Positions 1 through 7,995 of a stretch of 64,000 nt of DNA are shown one piece after another. The stretch is taken from NCBI GenBank assembly GCA_040285825.1, contig JAUPSS010000005.1, forward strand, positions 62,001 to 126,000, given 5' to 3'. The notes beneath the pieces were generated by a model, which saw nothing but the letters and a program-made list of their open reading frames with translations, was not told where the DNA came from and did not search any database. A program made the position numbers and the translations under genes. The first letter of the stretch is position 1; each line of letters starts with the position of its first letter. Source of the stretch: Eukaryota sp. TZLM1-RC. Taxonomy: Eukaryota; Metamonada: BaSk clade.

Positions 1-1008
1 ATCAGGAAAAATATCTATAGATTTAAGAATTTGAAAAGAAAGATTTGGATTGGGATAAAAATCAATGCCTTCAAGATGCTGAACACTCAATCTATTACTC
101 CAGTTGGGGTCAGCCTTTGGTTGCTCTCCAAGTCTTAGACGCCTTCGTTTGGCAGGTGGAGAACTTGACGCAGAGAAGGACTGCATTATAAATTCACCAA
201 ACTTGCCAATAGAGACTTGTTCATGGGCAGCACTTCTGAACGCCTTTTCTCTCAAAGTCCTGAGATGAGTAAAGAATGGCTGTAGCCGTCGCAGATCCCT
301 TTCATCTACTACTTCAGCTACTGGTGAATTGAGTGAGATTTGGTTATTTGAAAGGTAAAGATGTATTTGGTGTAGAAAGATAGGTTTATCCGGCTGAACG
401 ATAATCACCACAGCTGAACAGAACGTGGAAACAACGATACTGTATAGGAGTTCAAAGAACTCAGTATCAAGTCCTCGCTGTTTAAAGGGTTCAGGATTGA
501 ATGGGGGTATAAGTGATAGATAACCAGGTGGTCTATTTGAATCGATCCTTTGCGGAGGGGGTAAGTTATCCAAAAACTCCATTATCTTACTTGGAAATAA
601 ACCACTAATGGTTGGAGGTAGACTGTCTGTACTCTTGGGTATGGAGTGCTTCTCCAATAGATGTAACTGTTGATAGTTTTTAGTATTTTCAAGATTAGAA
701 AATATATAAGCGTCACTCTTCCTGAATCGAGGAGATAACAGGGTCAGTGCTACCACATGTTGTGGAGATTTGACAAGTGGCTTGCTTTTTTGGACTAGAC
801 GATCAAGAGCCTTGTCCTTGAAGTATTGGCCAGCAAGGGACCACCTTTGATTTCGCGATTTGGAATCAATGGTGACACCAGAGGAAAGTAAAGTTGGTTC
901 TTCAAAGAACGCAGTATTAGACTGCGAACCATGTATTGATGGTGTACTATGAAGAGGGGGAGGCTGTAAAGGTTTTGTTAGGGATATTGATGCAGCATAA
1001 GGATACAT
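1..1008 (-). CDS. unrecognised protein, C-terminal part missing (runs off window)
   Basis: On the minus strand an ATG at 1008 opens a frame of 336 codons without a stop down to base 1, so the gene continues beyond the window. I checked every in-frame triplet. The N-terminus begins MYPYAASISLTKPLQPPP and is proline and serine rich. The middle (about residues 55-115) is basic, with SPRFRKSDAYIFSNL. A hydrophobic stretch, FFELLYSIVVSTFCSAVVIIV, lies near residue 190, followed by an amphipathic helical segment with VVDERDLRRLQPFF. A basic patch, PPAKRRRLRLG, near residue 285 could be a nuclear localisation signal. The ATG is 68 bases below the stop of the co-oriented CDC16 gene. I do not recognise the family. 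It is not a shadow of another gene, because nothing else is coding here. Confidence 0.75.
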   Translation of the reverse strand, partial: MYPYAASISLTKPLQPPPLHSTPSIHGSQSNTAFFEEPTLLSSGVTIDSKSRNQRWSLAGQYFKDKALDRLVQKSKPLVKSPQHVVALTLLSPRFRKSDAYIFSNLENTKNYQQLHLLEKHSIPKSTDSLPPTISGLFPSKIMEFLDNLPPPQRIDSNRPPGYLSLIPPFNPEPFKQRGLDTEFFELLYSIVVSTFCSAVVIIVQPDKPIFLHQIHLYLSNNQISLNSPVAEVVDERDLRRLQPFFTHLRTLREKAFRSAAHEQVSIGKFGEFIMQSFSASSSPPAKRRRLRLGEQPKADPNWSNRLSVQHLEGIDFYPNPNLSFQILKSIDIFPD

Positions 1009-1076
1009 ACAAGAAATAGCAGAAAAATGATTAATTTTTCAAAATACCAAAAAATACACGAAACAATCTAAAAAAA

Positions 1077-2666
1077 TCATATTGAAAACTCAACTTCCTC
1101 TAATGCCAAATTTAACATTTGTACTGCCAAAAAACTCTTTGGTACCAGGGTTAAATACTTTTGGTATTTAACTATAGCATCAGACAAACTTCCTTCATGA
1201 TGTAGAGAGACAGCAAGCACAAGCAAGGCAGACTCGTCCATGGAGAAAAGTTCCAAACACTGTTGTGCATAGAATTTTGCATTGGAATAATCAGAAAGAC
1301 GAAGACACACGAGCGCCAAATTCGAAAGTGTTGAACATTTCAAATCAAAAACTAAATTTCCAGACCCAAAAAAAGAATTCAAAAGACAATTTTTACCATT
1401 AGCAAATGATAACAAGAACAAATCACTGGGCAACATCTTTAACACCCTAATGAACACCTCTTTTGCTTCTTCAACCCTACCTTCCCCGACCATGAGAACC
1501 CCTTCCTCATGCAGAACACGAGGGTCGTTGGAATTGATAGCATTACAAAGGGAAATGAACCTTCTGGCCAACGAAAGACTGCTGTTTCTTAAATAAATAC
1601 TAGAAAGAGACAAAAAAGGGACAATGCAACCAATGTACTTCGTTGCACATAGTCTATATTGTAAAATTGCTGAATCTGTCTGCTGATTAAACAAAAGCAA
1701 ATGTCCCAATAGTAGATCACACATGTATTGGAAATTGATTGAGGTTGATTGATTGATTATTGACTGAATGGTCGAGACATAATCATCATCAGTATTGATT
1801 TTTGAATTAAAGAACACCAGCAAAACATCAATCAAATCACAAACTTCCTTGAACTTCTTTTCTCTAGAAACTGTACTTTGAATCTCCAACAATGTAGATG
1901 CATCACCCGCAAGAAAGGAACAAATGATCAGAGGAACAAACAAGTCTAGATCAAGAGGAAGTTTCGTAAAGGCGTTCCTGACACATCTGATTCCTGCAAT
2001 CGGGTAGCCGTTCGAAAGATGACCATTGACTAAAGAAGAGACGATAGAAACATTGGTGGCAAGTTCAGGGTTAGAGGAAAGCATTGTATCAATATTGTGC
2101 GAGATTTGACCAAATGTAAGGGGTTTCCTCAAGGAAGAGAGAGCTGAGAAAGGAAGGAAGGATTGGACGGCATCTGAGTGTTGTGACAGGACCTTGGAAA
2201 GCTGAGTAGGGGAGAGAAGACGCGAGTGGACAAGGAGATCGATTGCTTCCAGACAGAGGGGGTCGGAAGCTATGCATTTACAGAAAACAGGGGAAGCTTG
2301 TTCCGGGGAGTCCGATAGAAGATAAGATTTCGCTAAAAAAAGTAGCAGTGATGAACTTGATTCATAAACTTCGGGGCAAAGAGATGTGATAGTGGCAATA
2401 ACATCCTTGTATTTACTGAGCTTAAAAAGTGCACTTATGTAATATATTAAGAGTTCAGGAACTGTATGATAGTTGTTGGATTTCATGAACTCAACTATTC
2501 GTGTATGCTGTCCTAACTGGTTATAAACAGTGAGAAGAGGTAAACAGGACATAGGATCATCATCATTCAACGAATAATAATATTGTGCAAGGGGTGCAGC
2601 TGATTCCAGTGATCCTATCGATATTAAAGAATTGACCTTAGATCGGAGGTCCATTTCAAAGTGCAT
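1077..2666 (-). CDS. CDC16: anaphase-promoting complex subunit 6 (CDC16), TPR protein
   Basis: This 529-residue, all-helical TPR protein is a scaffold subunit of the anaphase-promoting complex, the nuclear ubiquitin ligase that drives mitotic exit. The N-terminal half carries the CDC16-type segment CLEAIDLLVHSRLLSPTQ (about residue 135), equivalent to the FEAFDLL...LT segment of animal CDC16. The C-terminal half holds successive TPRs: LARRFISLCNAINSNDPRVLHEEG, the EEAKEVFIRVLKMLP repeat, the NLALVCLRLSDYSNAKFY repeat, and a last one near DAIVKYQKYLTLVP. It is somewhat shorter than the animal protein (about 620 residues). The ATG at 2666 is followed by a second in-frame ATG four codons on, so either could be used. 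The gene ends in TGA. A 40-bp sequence matching the tail of a Fanzor copy lies 115 bp upstream. Confidence 0.85.
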   Translation of the reverse strand: MHFEMDLRSKVNSLISIGSLESAAPLAQYYYSLNDDDPMSCLPLLTVYNQLGQHTRIVEFMKSNNYHTVPELLIYYISALFKLSKYKDVIATITSLCPEVYESSSSLLLFLAKSYLLSDSPEQASPVFCKCIASDPLCLEAIDLLVHSRLLSPTQLSKVLSQHSDAVQSFLPFSALSSLRKPLTFGQISHNIDTMLSSNPELATNVSIVSSLVNGHLSNGYPIAGIRCVRNAFTKLPLDLDLFVPLIICSFLAGDASTLLEIQSTVSREKKFKEVCDLIDVLLVFFNSKINTDDDYVSTIQSIINQSTSINFQYMCDLLLGHLLLFNQQTDSAILQYRLCATKYIGCIVPFLSLSSIYLRNSSLSLARRFISLCNAINSNDPRVLHEEGVLMVGEGRVEEAKEVFIRVLKMLPSDLFLLSFANGKNCLLNSFFGSGNLVFDLKCSTLSNLALVCLRLSDYSNAKFYAQQCLELFSMDESALLVLAVSLHHEGSLSDAIVKYQKYLTLVPKSFLAVQMLNLALEEVEFSI

Positions 2667-3308
2667 ATTATGTCCAGTTCATCAATGACCTACAACTATA
2701 GATGTTCAGATGTAGTGGTGACTGAAATGGGCAAATCCAAATTCAATTTGACAAGCAATTTAACAAGTAATTCAAGTATGATTCAAACTTATTCTGAGAA
2801 CTTTCGTTCTTGGTGAGATCCTTGAGAGAAAACTCAAAACCACATCTCATTATTGATATCAACAACGTGTTTCTCTGTGTTCATTTAAAACAATAATCTA
2901 CGCAATATTATTTCCTAAATATAAGGCTAGGAATTTGTGTAACTTCTTGGCAGAAATGGTTCATTTAATGTTACGAATTGAATGTTGTCATTTTTAAGCC
3001 ATCAGCGTTTAAGTTTGCTGATTGTTAAAAGCAGATACTTTTATTTTTTATTATGCACATTTATTCTACTAAATTTTATGAAATAATCCTCCATAGCGAT
3101 GTTCCTCATAATGTGAGTAAATATTATTTTTCTTCATTCTGTTGTTACAACCCACACGCCATTGTTTACGAACGGCAATAAAAAAAGAATAAGAATATTG
3201 TGTTTACGGTAGATCGATATTTCCGATTTTCCATTCAATTAATTTCAATCATATTTAGTAGCCATTATGTGAATTCATCTTATCAATCGCACAAGATCTG
3301 AGGCGAAG
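2667..3308. other. intergenic region with 40-bp Fanzor-tail match
   Basis: No gene is evident. Bases 2781-2820 match 27639-27678, the 3' tail of the Fanzor copy upstream of EB1, at 35 of 40 positions. All five differences are transitions. In both places the match lies upstream of a co-oriented gene (CDC16 here, EB1 there). The rest is AT-rich with no clear ORF or RNA gene. Confidence 0.5.
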
Positions 3309-3790
3309 ATGATTCAGAGATTCAAATCAGTAATTGGTGATCCCAGCCACATAGTAATCAGAATCGGAAAATGGGAACAACGAAAACACATGAAATTCAA
3401 AGAACCTACCAAAGGAAATGAAGTGAGAATTTTATTTAAAAAGGCTGGTTATAAGGTCTTTTTGATTGATGAGTTTCAAACCAGTTTCTGTTGTTTCAAC
3501 TGTAAGAAAGCGGAGAAAACAGTTGAAAGATCACGATAATGCAGAAATCCTGGGCCACAAAAGAGACATAAGATCTCTATTCGTCACAGGCTTACCATGT
3601 GTAAATCATGCAAAAGTTTGTGGAATAGAGATCGAAAAGCTTCGCTGAATATATTTGTAGTGATGGAAGCACATGTAAAAGAAGGAGATAGACCGGTATA
3701 ATTTACAGAGAGCCAAGGTTGATGAAGGTTCAAAGAAAATGGTATCAAAGAGCAAAACCTCTTCTCAAAAACTCAAATTTCACGCTGTTC
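3309..3790 (+). pseudogene. Fanzor (TnpB-like) RNA-guided nuclease, C-terminal remnant
   Basis: The reading frame from 3309 to 3539 encodes a Fanzor1-type RuvC core: VIGDPSHIVIRIGKWEQRKH, then FKEPTKGNEVRILFKKAGY, then the VFLIDEFQTS motif that precedes the zinc ribbon CCFNC. A frameshift near 3535 moves the rest into another frame, which continues as MCKSCKSLWNRDRKASLNI. This is the second half of the zinc ribbon plus RuvC-III, with its catalytic Asp (NRD) still present. The N-terminal two thirds and RuvC-I are absent. The tail (3690-3790) is repeated in inverted orientation at 7866-7955. Fanzors are eukaryotic relatives of transposon TnpB and are usually carried by transposons. This copy is dead because of truncation and frameshift. 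Confidence 0.8.
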
Positions 3791-3810
3791 ATAGACTCTT
3801 GGAACTATTC

Positions 3811-5211
3811 CTGTTTTATCATTTTTAAATAATTTTCCAGGTGTTGAAGTTAAAAGTTATTTAGATGATACATATATTCTTTGTCAGGAAGCAGTAAACA
3901 CTGAGTTGCTACTAAACGAATTAGAATTAATTTTCAAGCAAAATGGTTTGAAATTAAATTTGACAAAAACCGAAGTGATCTCAGTTGAAGATGATTTCAT
4001 GTGTTTGGGATCTTACAATTATATCAACTGAGTTTGAATCCTCTTTTAAAATTCGAAAAGTTCAAAATGAATTGATTCCAGGTTTATTTTTACTACAATC
4101 ATCACACTACAAAATCAATTTTTAATATTGAGACATTGTATTAATTCAATTTTGATGTACTGGGCCCGAACAGTTCCCTATGAATCCACCAGAATGGGTT
4201 TTCATCTTTGGGTTTCAGAATTTGTTGCTTATTTCAACTTAATAGGATTGGAAGAATCAAATAATTTTGATTTCATATATTTGCCTCATTCTTTGGGTGG
4301 ATTAGGGTCTCTCCATATGGGTCAAGTTGCACATATTTGCTATTCAGTTTATGTATACTTGGCTGTACGTGATCTTGATTTAACGCATTTAATTGCAAGT
4401 GATCAGTATAGGGTTTTACTATCAGCTTTATCACCTTCTTTTGCTGGTTTTGACTCAATCTGGGACAAACGAATTAAAATTTGCCAACGTCAAATCACTC
4501 ATTTGTGTTATAAGGAAGAATTGAATCTTTTGAAAGAAAAACTATCAGAATGTGAACGACTACAATTTATTTCAAATTGTGACAGTCAATCATCTTGTTT
4601 TTTGAAAGTTTTGCCTATTTCTCATAATTTCACGTTCTCAGATGATTGCTTTAAATACCTAAATCGGAGATTGCTTCAAGGAGAACAATTTGTGATATGT
4701 CCTTTCTGTGGTTATGGAAAACTAGGCTTAGATCACTCGTTTCAATGTAGAAAGGGCTCGAGAATGGTTACACAAAGACATAATAATAATTCTGAATAAT
4801 TCCATTGATGAATTAAATAATTTTGAATCTGAGAAGGAATTTAAATTTGGTTTAAATAAGTTTTTGCATGTTGATGGCTTTCAAACGTCAACAAAAAATC
4901 CTTTTGATGTAACCGTAGTTGGAGGTTATGGTAATAATTGGAGTGATGCTTTTTCGAAAGCTTATTCTGATAAGATCTCAAGTTATTCAATTAAAAAAGA
5001 ATTAAATTTAATTAACCAAATGGTACCTTTGGTTTTTTATTGTTCAGAGGGGAAGGGGTTTCACACTAAGACTAAAGTAATTTTTGCCCATTTTGGAATG
5101 AGTGAGGAGGCAGATGAAATTAGTTGCATCAATTTGAAGAATAGCTTTACTTGTCATAATGCTTGTAATTATATTCTTCAAAAAAGAAGAGAAGAACGTC
5201 AGTGTTGGTAG
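3811..5211 (+). pseudogene. non-LTR retrotransposon remnant: RT, CCHC, RLE endonuclease
   Basis: Three successive frames give the C-terminal half of a LINE-like polyprotein. At about 3852-3970 is the reverse transcriptase active site, SYLDDTYILC, followed by GLKLNLTKTEVIS. Bases 4128-4799 encode a thumb region with LPHSLGGLGSLH and a zinc knuckle of the form CX2CX8HX3C (CPFCGYGKLGLDHSFQC). Bases 4864-5211 carry FDVTVVGGYG, characteristic of a restriction-like endonuclease (RLE) domain. The order RT, CCHC, RLE is that of R2/CRE/NeSL-type elements, but the clade cannot be fixed by eye. A TGA near 4029, a TAA near 4123 and a further break near 4799 disable it. The element ends about 60 bp before the promoter box of the SRD5A3-like gene and has the same orientation. 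Confidence 0.75.
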
Positions 5212-5272
5212 GTAGTTTTCAAATAGTTTCTCCCTAATTTTTAATAAAAGTAAATCTCGAAAGAAAACTCGG

Positions 5273-5329
5273 TCCCTCTACATCGTTGTAAAAAGGACAC
5301 GTATTTCATTGTTATAGACATCATCTGTA
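5273..5329 (+). promoter_or_regulatory. shared upstream box, copy A (before SRD5A3-like gene)
   Basis: CCCTCTACATC (from 5274) is followed by GTAAAAAGGACAC and then CATTGTTATAGACA with ATCTG, ending two bases before the ATG at 5330. The stretch from the CCCTCTACATC to ATCT is nearly the same as the box before the STIMATE gene (7801-7859). Related boxes precede three other genes. It is probably a core promoter and 5' leader. The function is inferred from position and conservation only. Confidence 0.6.
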
Positions 5330-6106
5330 ATGATGACAAATCTAATATATCTCTTAATATGTTATTGGCTTTTTTGTATAGGAAGTTATGTACTGAAGAT
5401 CCGTGGGCTTCCTTTGTTTAACAGACTAGGGAATCTTGGTAAGCTCCAAACAACACACCAAAAGTTGGACTGGGGTCTTTGGTTCACACATAGAGTGTCT
5501 TTTGTAGTGTTTTATGGCATTGGTAGCATTGTCATTCCTTCTATTATGATCATCTCATGCTTTCGACCTACTTCTCTTTCAAATTCACTGGGCTGTTTGC
5601 TTTATACTCTACATTGTCTCCGCCGTCTGTTGGAGTCATTATTTGTACATAGGTATGGATCCCACAGAATCGGTTTTTTGAACTTCTTTGCAGGAATCTC
5701 TTACTATTTTGCTGCACCTCTTAGTGTTTTTGTTTCTTCTCAGTTCGAACCAGTATACTTTATGCCTTTTAACATTACCGTTGTTTTGACTATTTTTTTC
5801 ATTTTCATCTCATTTATTCAATTTTCCTGCCATTTATGTCTCTCTAGGCTGAAGAAGTACACCCTTCCAAGTATGTTGTGGTTTCGTTCTTTAGTTTGTC
5901 CTCATTATTCTGCTGAAATAACCATTTATTTTCTTATAATATTTTATTTTTCTGAAAGTTTAAACTCCCTAGCTTTACCTTTACTAGTTTTTGTTTTTGT
6001 TTTCATAAACCGAATATGGGAAACCAAACTCTCAAAACAATGGATGATTTTAAAGTTTCCTGAGTTTAAAACAGTAATCGAAAAAAGAAGGATATTTTTT
6101 TGGTGA
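5330..6106 (+). CDS. SRD5A3: polyprenal reductase / SRD5A3-DFG10-like 3-oxo-5-alpha-steroid dehydrogenase family
   Basis: This 258-residue multi-spanning membrane protein belongs to the steroid 5-alpha-reductase family. The SRD5A3 branch acts in dolichol synthesis, reducing the polyprenoid intermediate in the ER so that dolichol phosphate can serve N-glycosylation. Family signatures are LHCLRRLLESLFVHRYG (about residues 94-110) and the C-terminal CPHYSAEITIY (190-200), which corresponds to the CPHY-xAEI segment of SRD5A3. The C-terminus, ETKLSKQWM...FPEF...KRRIFFW, resembles the terminal helix of the family. At 258 residues it is shorter than human SRD5A3 (318). The first ATG (5330) is followed directly by another. 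ALG9, further along in this window, works in the same pathway. The assignment to the SRD5A3 branch rather than the steroid branch is by motif only. Confidence 0.8.
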   Translation: MMTNLIYLLICYWLFCIGSYVLKIRGLPLFNRLGNLGKLQTTHQKLDWGLWFTHRVSFVVFYGIGSIVIPSIMIISCFRPTSLSNSLGCLLYTLHCLRRLLESLFVHRYGSHRIGFLNFFAGISYYFAAPLSVFVSSQFEPVYFMPFNITVVLTIFFIFISFIQFSCHLCLSRLKKYTLPSMLWFRSLVCPHYSAEITIYFLIIFYFSESLNSLALPLLVFVFVFINRIWETKLSKQWMILKFPEFKTVIEKRRIFFW

Positions 6107-6203
6107 TTTTCAGATTTCATTTACACTGTAAATTATATCCATGTTTAGTAAACTTCTATATACAAAATATATGCAAAAGTATTCAAATTATATATAAATA
6201 CAT

Positions 6204-6650
6204 CTATTCCATCACGACCTCTCCTTGTGTCTCCATTTCAGTATCAACTTCTTCAGTGGCCAATGCATGATGTTTTTGATGAAATCGCCAGCTTTGGAAT
6301 TGGGTGGATCGCAAATAGTTGAGAAAGTTTGGGTTTTTACAAGAAGATCGAAATTGATCATTCTGCAGTAGGTCAAGAACAACCAGAGCATGTGGGTACA
6401 TAATGAACTTGGAATATGGCTGCAACTTCCAGTACTGAAGATAATTGAGGTAATTGACAAATCGATGATCATCAAGATATTTGTTGTTTACAAGATGCTG
6501 TAAGTAATCAATACTGCCGAGTGCAGTGACGAACTCAAGTTCAGCTTGAAACCGAAAGTCGTTGCTCTCTTGCATTAGAGTTGACCAAGTCTTCCAATGA
6601 TGTTTGATTGTGATATGCAGTGGTTCAGTGTTTGATGGATTATCAGACAC
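6204..6650 (-). CDS. MED31: Mediator subunit MED31 (Soh1); start codon uncertain
   Basis: MED31 is a small conserved subunit of the Mediator middle module in RNA polymerase II transcription. The conserved core spans about residues 33-120: FRFQAELEFVTALGSIDYLQ, then FVNYLNYLQYWKLQPYSKFI and YPHALVVLDLLQNDQFR, ending in STQFQSWRFHQKHH. Outside it are a short N-terminal tail and an acidic C-terminal tail. The open frame begins at a GTG (6650), and no in-frame ATG lies between it and an upstream TAG at 6674. Either translation starts at the internal ATG at codon 26, which still includes the whole core, or an intron ends at the AACAG just before TGTCTGATAAT and splits the start codon. The downstream neighbour STIMATE has the same strand but a separate promoter box. 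Confidence 0.9.
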   Translation of the reverse strand: MSDNPSNTEPLHITIKHHWKTWSTLMQESNDFRFQAELEFVTALGSIDYLQHLVNNKYLDDHRFVNYLNYLQYWKLQPYSKFIMYPHALVVLDLLQNDQFRSSCKNPNFLNYLRSTQFQSWRFHQKHHALATEEVDTEMETQGEVVME

Positions 6651-6949
6651 TGTTATTTGAAAGAAACAATGCTAGTAAAACAAAATGATTTCTTGTATTT
6701 GTTCTGTTTTACTTAATTATGATCTCAAATTATTGGATTAATTTACATATAAAACACGCTACTTAAAGCACTATAATGACACTATTTTTCCTAGCAACAG
6801 TAATCAAATTTTGATTATCTAAAGTTGTAGAGGTTGACAAATGTCACACTCTGACTCTTTGTTTTGTAGAACAAACCAAAAAATTGAAATTTACAATCTC
6901 AAGGAAACTAAAATATCTTACAGCACAATAAACACATTAAAAAATGACA
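6651..6949. other. intergenic, MED31 upstream / STIMATE downstream
   Basis: About 300 bases between two co-oriented genes. On the minus strand a candidate donor (AAGTAAAAC, about 6713) and acceptor (AACAG, 6651-6655) could form a 63-nt intron whose removal would create the MED31 ATG. No other feature is seen. Confidence 0.3.
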
Positions 6950-7777
6950 TCATATTCTTCTCTTACCAAAAAATTTCAGTTTGACTCGTTTCCATAAACC
7001 ACTTCTGTAAACCACAACAGCACCATCACAATCCAGACCCGACACAGTTCCGACACAATCAAATTCTGACTCATCCACTTGCTGATCAGCGCTATTTAAA
7101 AGTACTTTGGTCTTGGGTAGGTCGGGGAATATGTCGGCGGTTTCCTTACCAAGTTTTTTCATTTTCAACATATGATAAGTGACTCCAAAATAGAATAGAT
7201 TCAAAAACAAAGGGATAAAGACCATCACAAACAACAACTCTATTCTAGGGTATTTCTCAAGAGGAAGCATTATCCATTCTGTAAAAGCAGTGAGAACAGG
7301 AATCCAAAGAGATATACCAAATGCAAGAATCAACTTTGTCACAACGACTATAGATAACCAAGCAATCATTTGTGGAATCCAGTATGAAAGGTCAGGAACA
7401 TTAGGATTAGCTCCATAGTAGCCAGACTTTAACTTGATGTAACCCATTTTAGTAACAAAGATTACTTGGAAGGCCCGGTGAAACAAAAAGTTGAGAAAGG
7501 TACCAAAGAAGGTATCTGCTGACGACACCACAACATAAAAACCACATGACGTGTCCCCTGTTTCACCAAAAAACAAAGCAATGAATATGTTTAGGAAATG
7601 CTGCAAAAAAGAAGAAAAGACAGATTTTGATACGTCAAAGAACCAAACACGCCACGGACGAAGAGGTCGTTCTCTAAATCTAAGGTAGAGTAGATATGAA
7701 AGTGCGAGGGCACCCATCAGTGACTGTACAAGGACACTGAAGATACCGACAAGGTCACATTGAGGTGTGTCATCCAT
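6950..7777 (-). CDS. STIMATE/TMEM110-family multi-pass ER membrane protein
   Basis: This 275-residue membrane protein has the conserved STIMATE (TMEM110) layout. In animals the family regulates STIM-dependent calcium entry at ER-plasma membrane junctions. The N-terminus has one membrane helix followed by RFRERPLRPWRVWFFDVSKS (about residues 33-52), matching the RFRE-x-RPWRIWFLDTSKQ block of TMEM110. Next comes the second helix, with FLQHFLNIFIAL and a CGFYVVVSSADTFFGTFL segment, then two more hydrophobic spans, one holding MVFIPLFLNLFYF. The C-terminal tail is charged. The ATG at 7777 was chosen because it is the first in frame. The shared promoter box lies upstream, separated from the ATG by about 24 bases. 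The exact function in a protist is unknown. Confidence 0.8.
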   Translation of the reverse strand: MDDTPQCDLVGIFSVLVQSLMGALALSYLLYLRFRERPLRPWRVWFFDVSKSVFSSFLQHFLNIFIALFFGETGDTSCGFYVVVSSADTFFGTFLNFLFHRAFQVIFVTKMGYIKLKSGYYGANPNVPDLSYWIPQMIAWLSIVVVTKLILAFGISLWIPVLTAFTEWIMLPLEKYPRIELLFVMVFIPLFLNLFYFGVTYHMLKMKKLGKETADIFPDLPKTKVLLNSADQQVDESEFDCVGTVSGLDCDGAVVVYRSGLWKRVKLKFFGKRRI

Positions 7778-7800
7778 CGCTAGCTGAAATAATTATAGCA

Positions 7801-7859
7801 CTTATAGATATTGTCTATAACAATGACACAAGAGTCCTTTTTACACTGATGTAGAGGGA
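7801..7859 (-). promoter_or_regulatory. shared upstream box, copy B (before STIMATE gene)
   Basis: Read on the minus strand it runs CCCTCTACATC, GTGTAAAAAGGAC, then CATTGTTATAGACA and ATATCT. It is almost the same as copy A at 5273-5329. Here about 24 further bases, ending in ATTATTTCAGCTAGCG, separate it from the ATG. This is the only copy not directly abutting the start codon, and that spacer could hide a small leader intron. It follows directly on a Fanzor 3' tail. Confidence 0.6.
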
Positions 7860-7865
7860 GCTAGT

Positions 7866-7955
7866 TTTTGAGAAATGGAAGATTTCCCCTTGATACCCTT
7901 CTCCTTGAACCTTCATCAACCTTGGCTCTTTGTAGGTATACTGGTCTATCTCCAC
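7866..7955 (-). mobile_element. Fanzor 3'-tail remnant (inverted copy of 3690-3790)
   Basis: Minus-strand sequence from 7955 down to 7866 reads as the tail found at 3690-3790: gagatagaccagtatacc, then agagccaaggttgatgaagg, then ttctcaaaaact. It breaks off directly into the promoter box of STIMATE. Translated in one frame it ends KVDEGSRRRVSRGNLPFLKN, so it once coded for the tail of the nuclease. Only this tail remains. Confidence 0.65.
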
Positions 7956-7995
7956 CATTTAATTCATTTTGTTTGTCTACATATCATAACCTACA

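Noticed and set aside
5273-5329. The shared box as a spliced-leader relic of retroposed genes
   Set aside because: Kept only as an alternative: conservation extends well upstream to CCCTCTACAT with variable spacing, and UTP7 carries a normal cis intron. Not excluded without transcript data.
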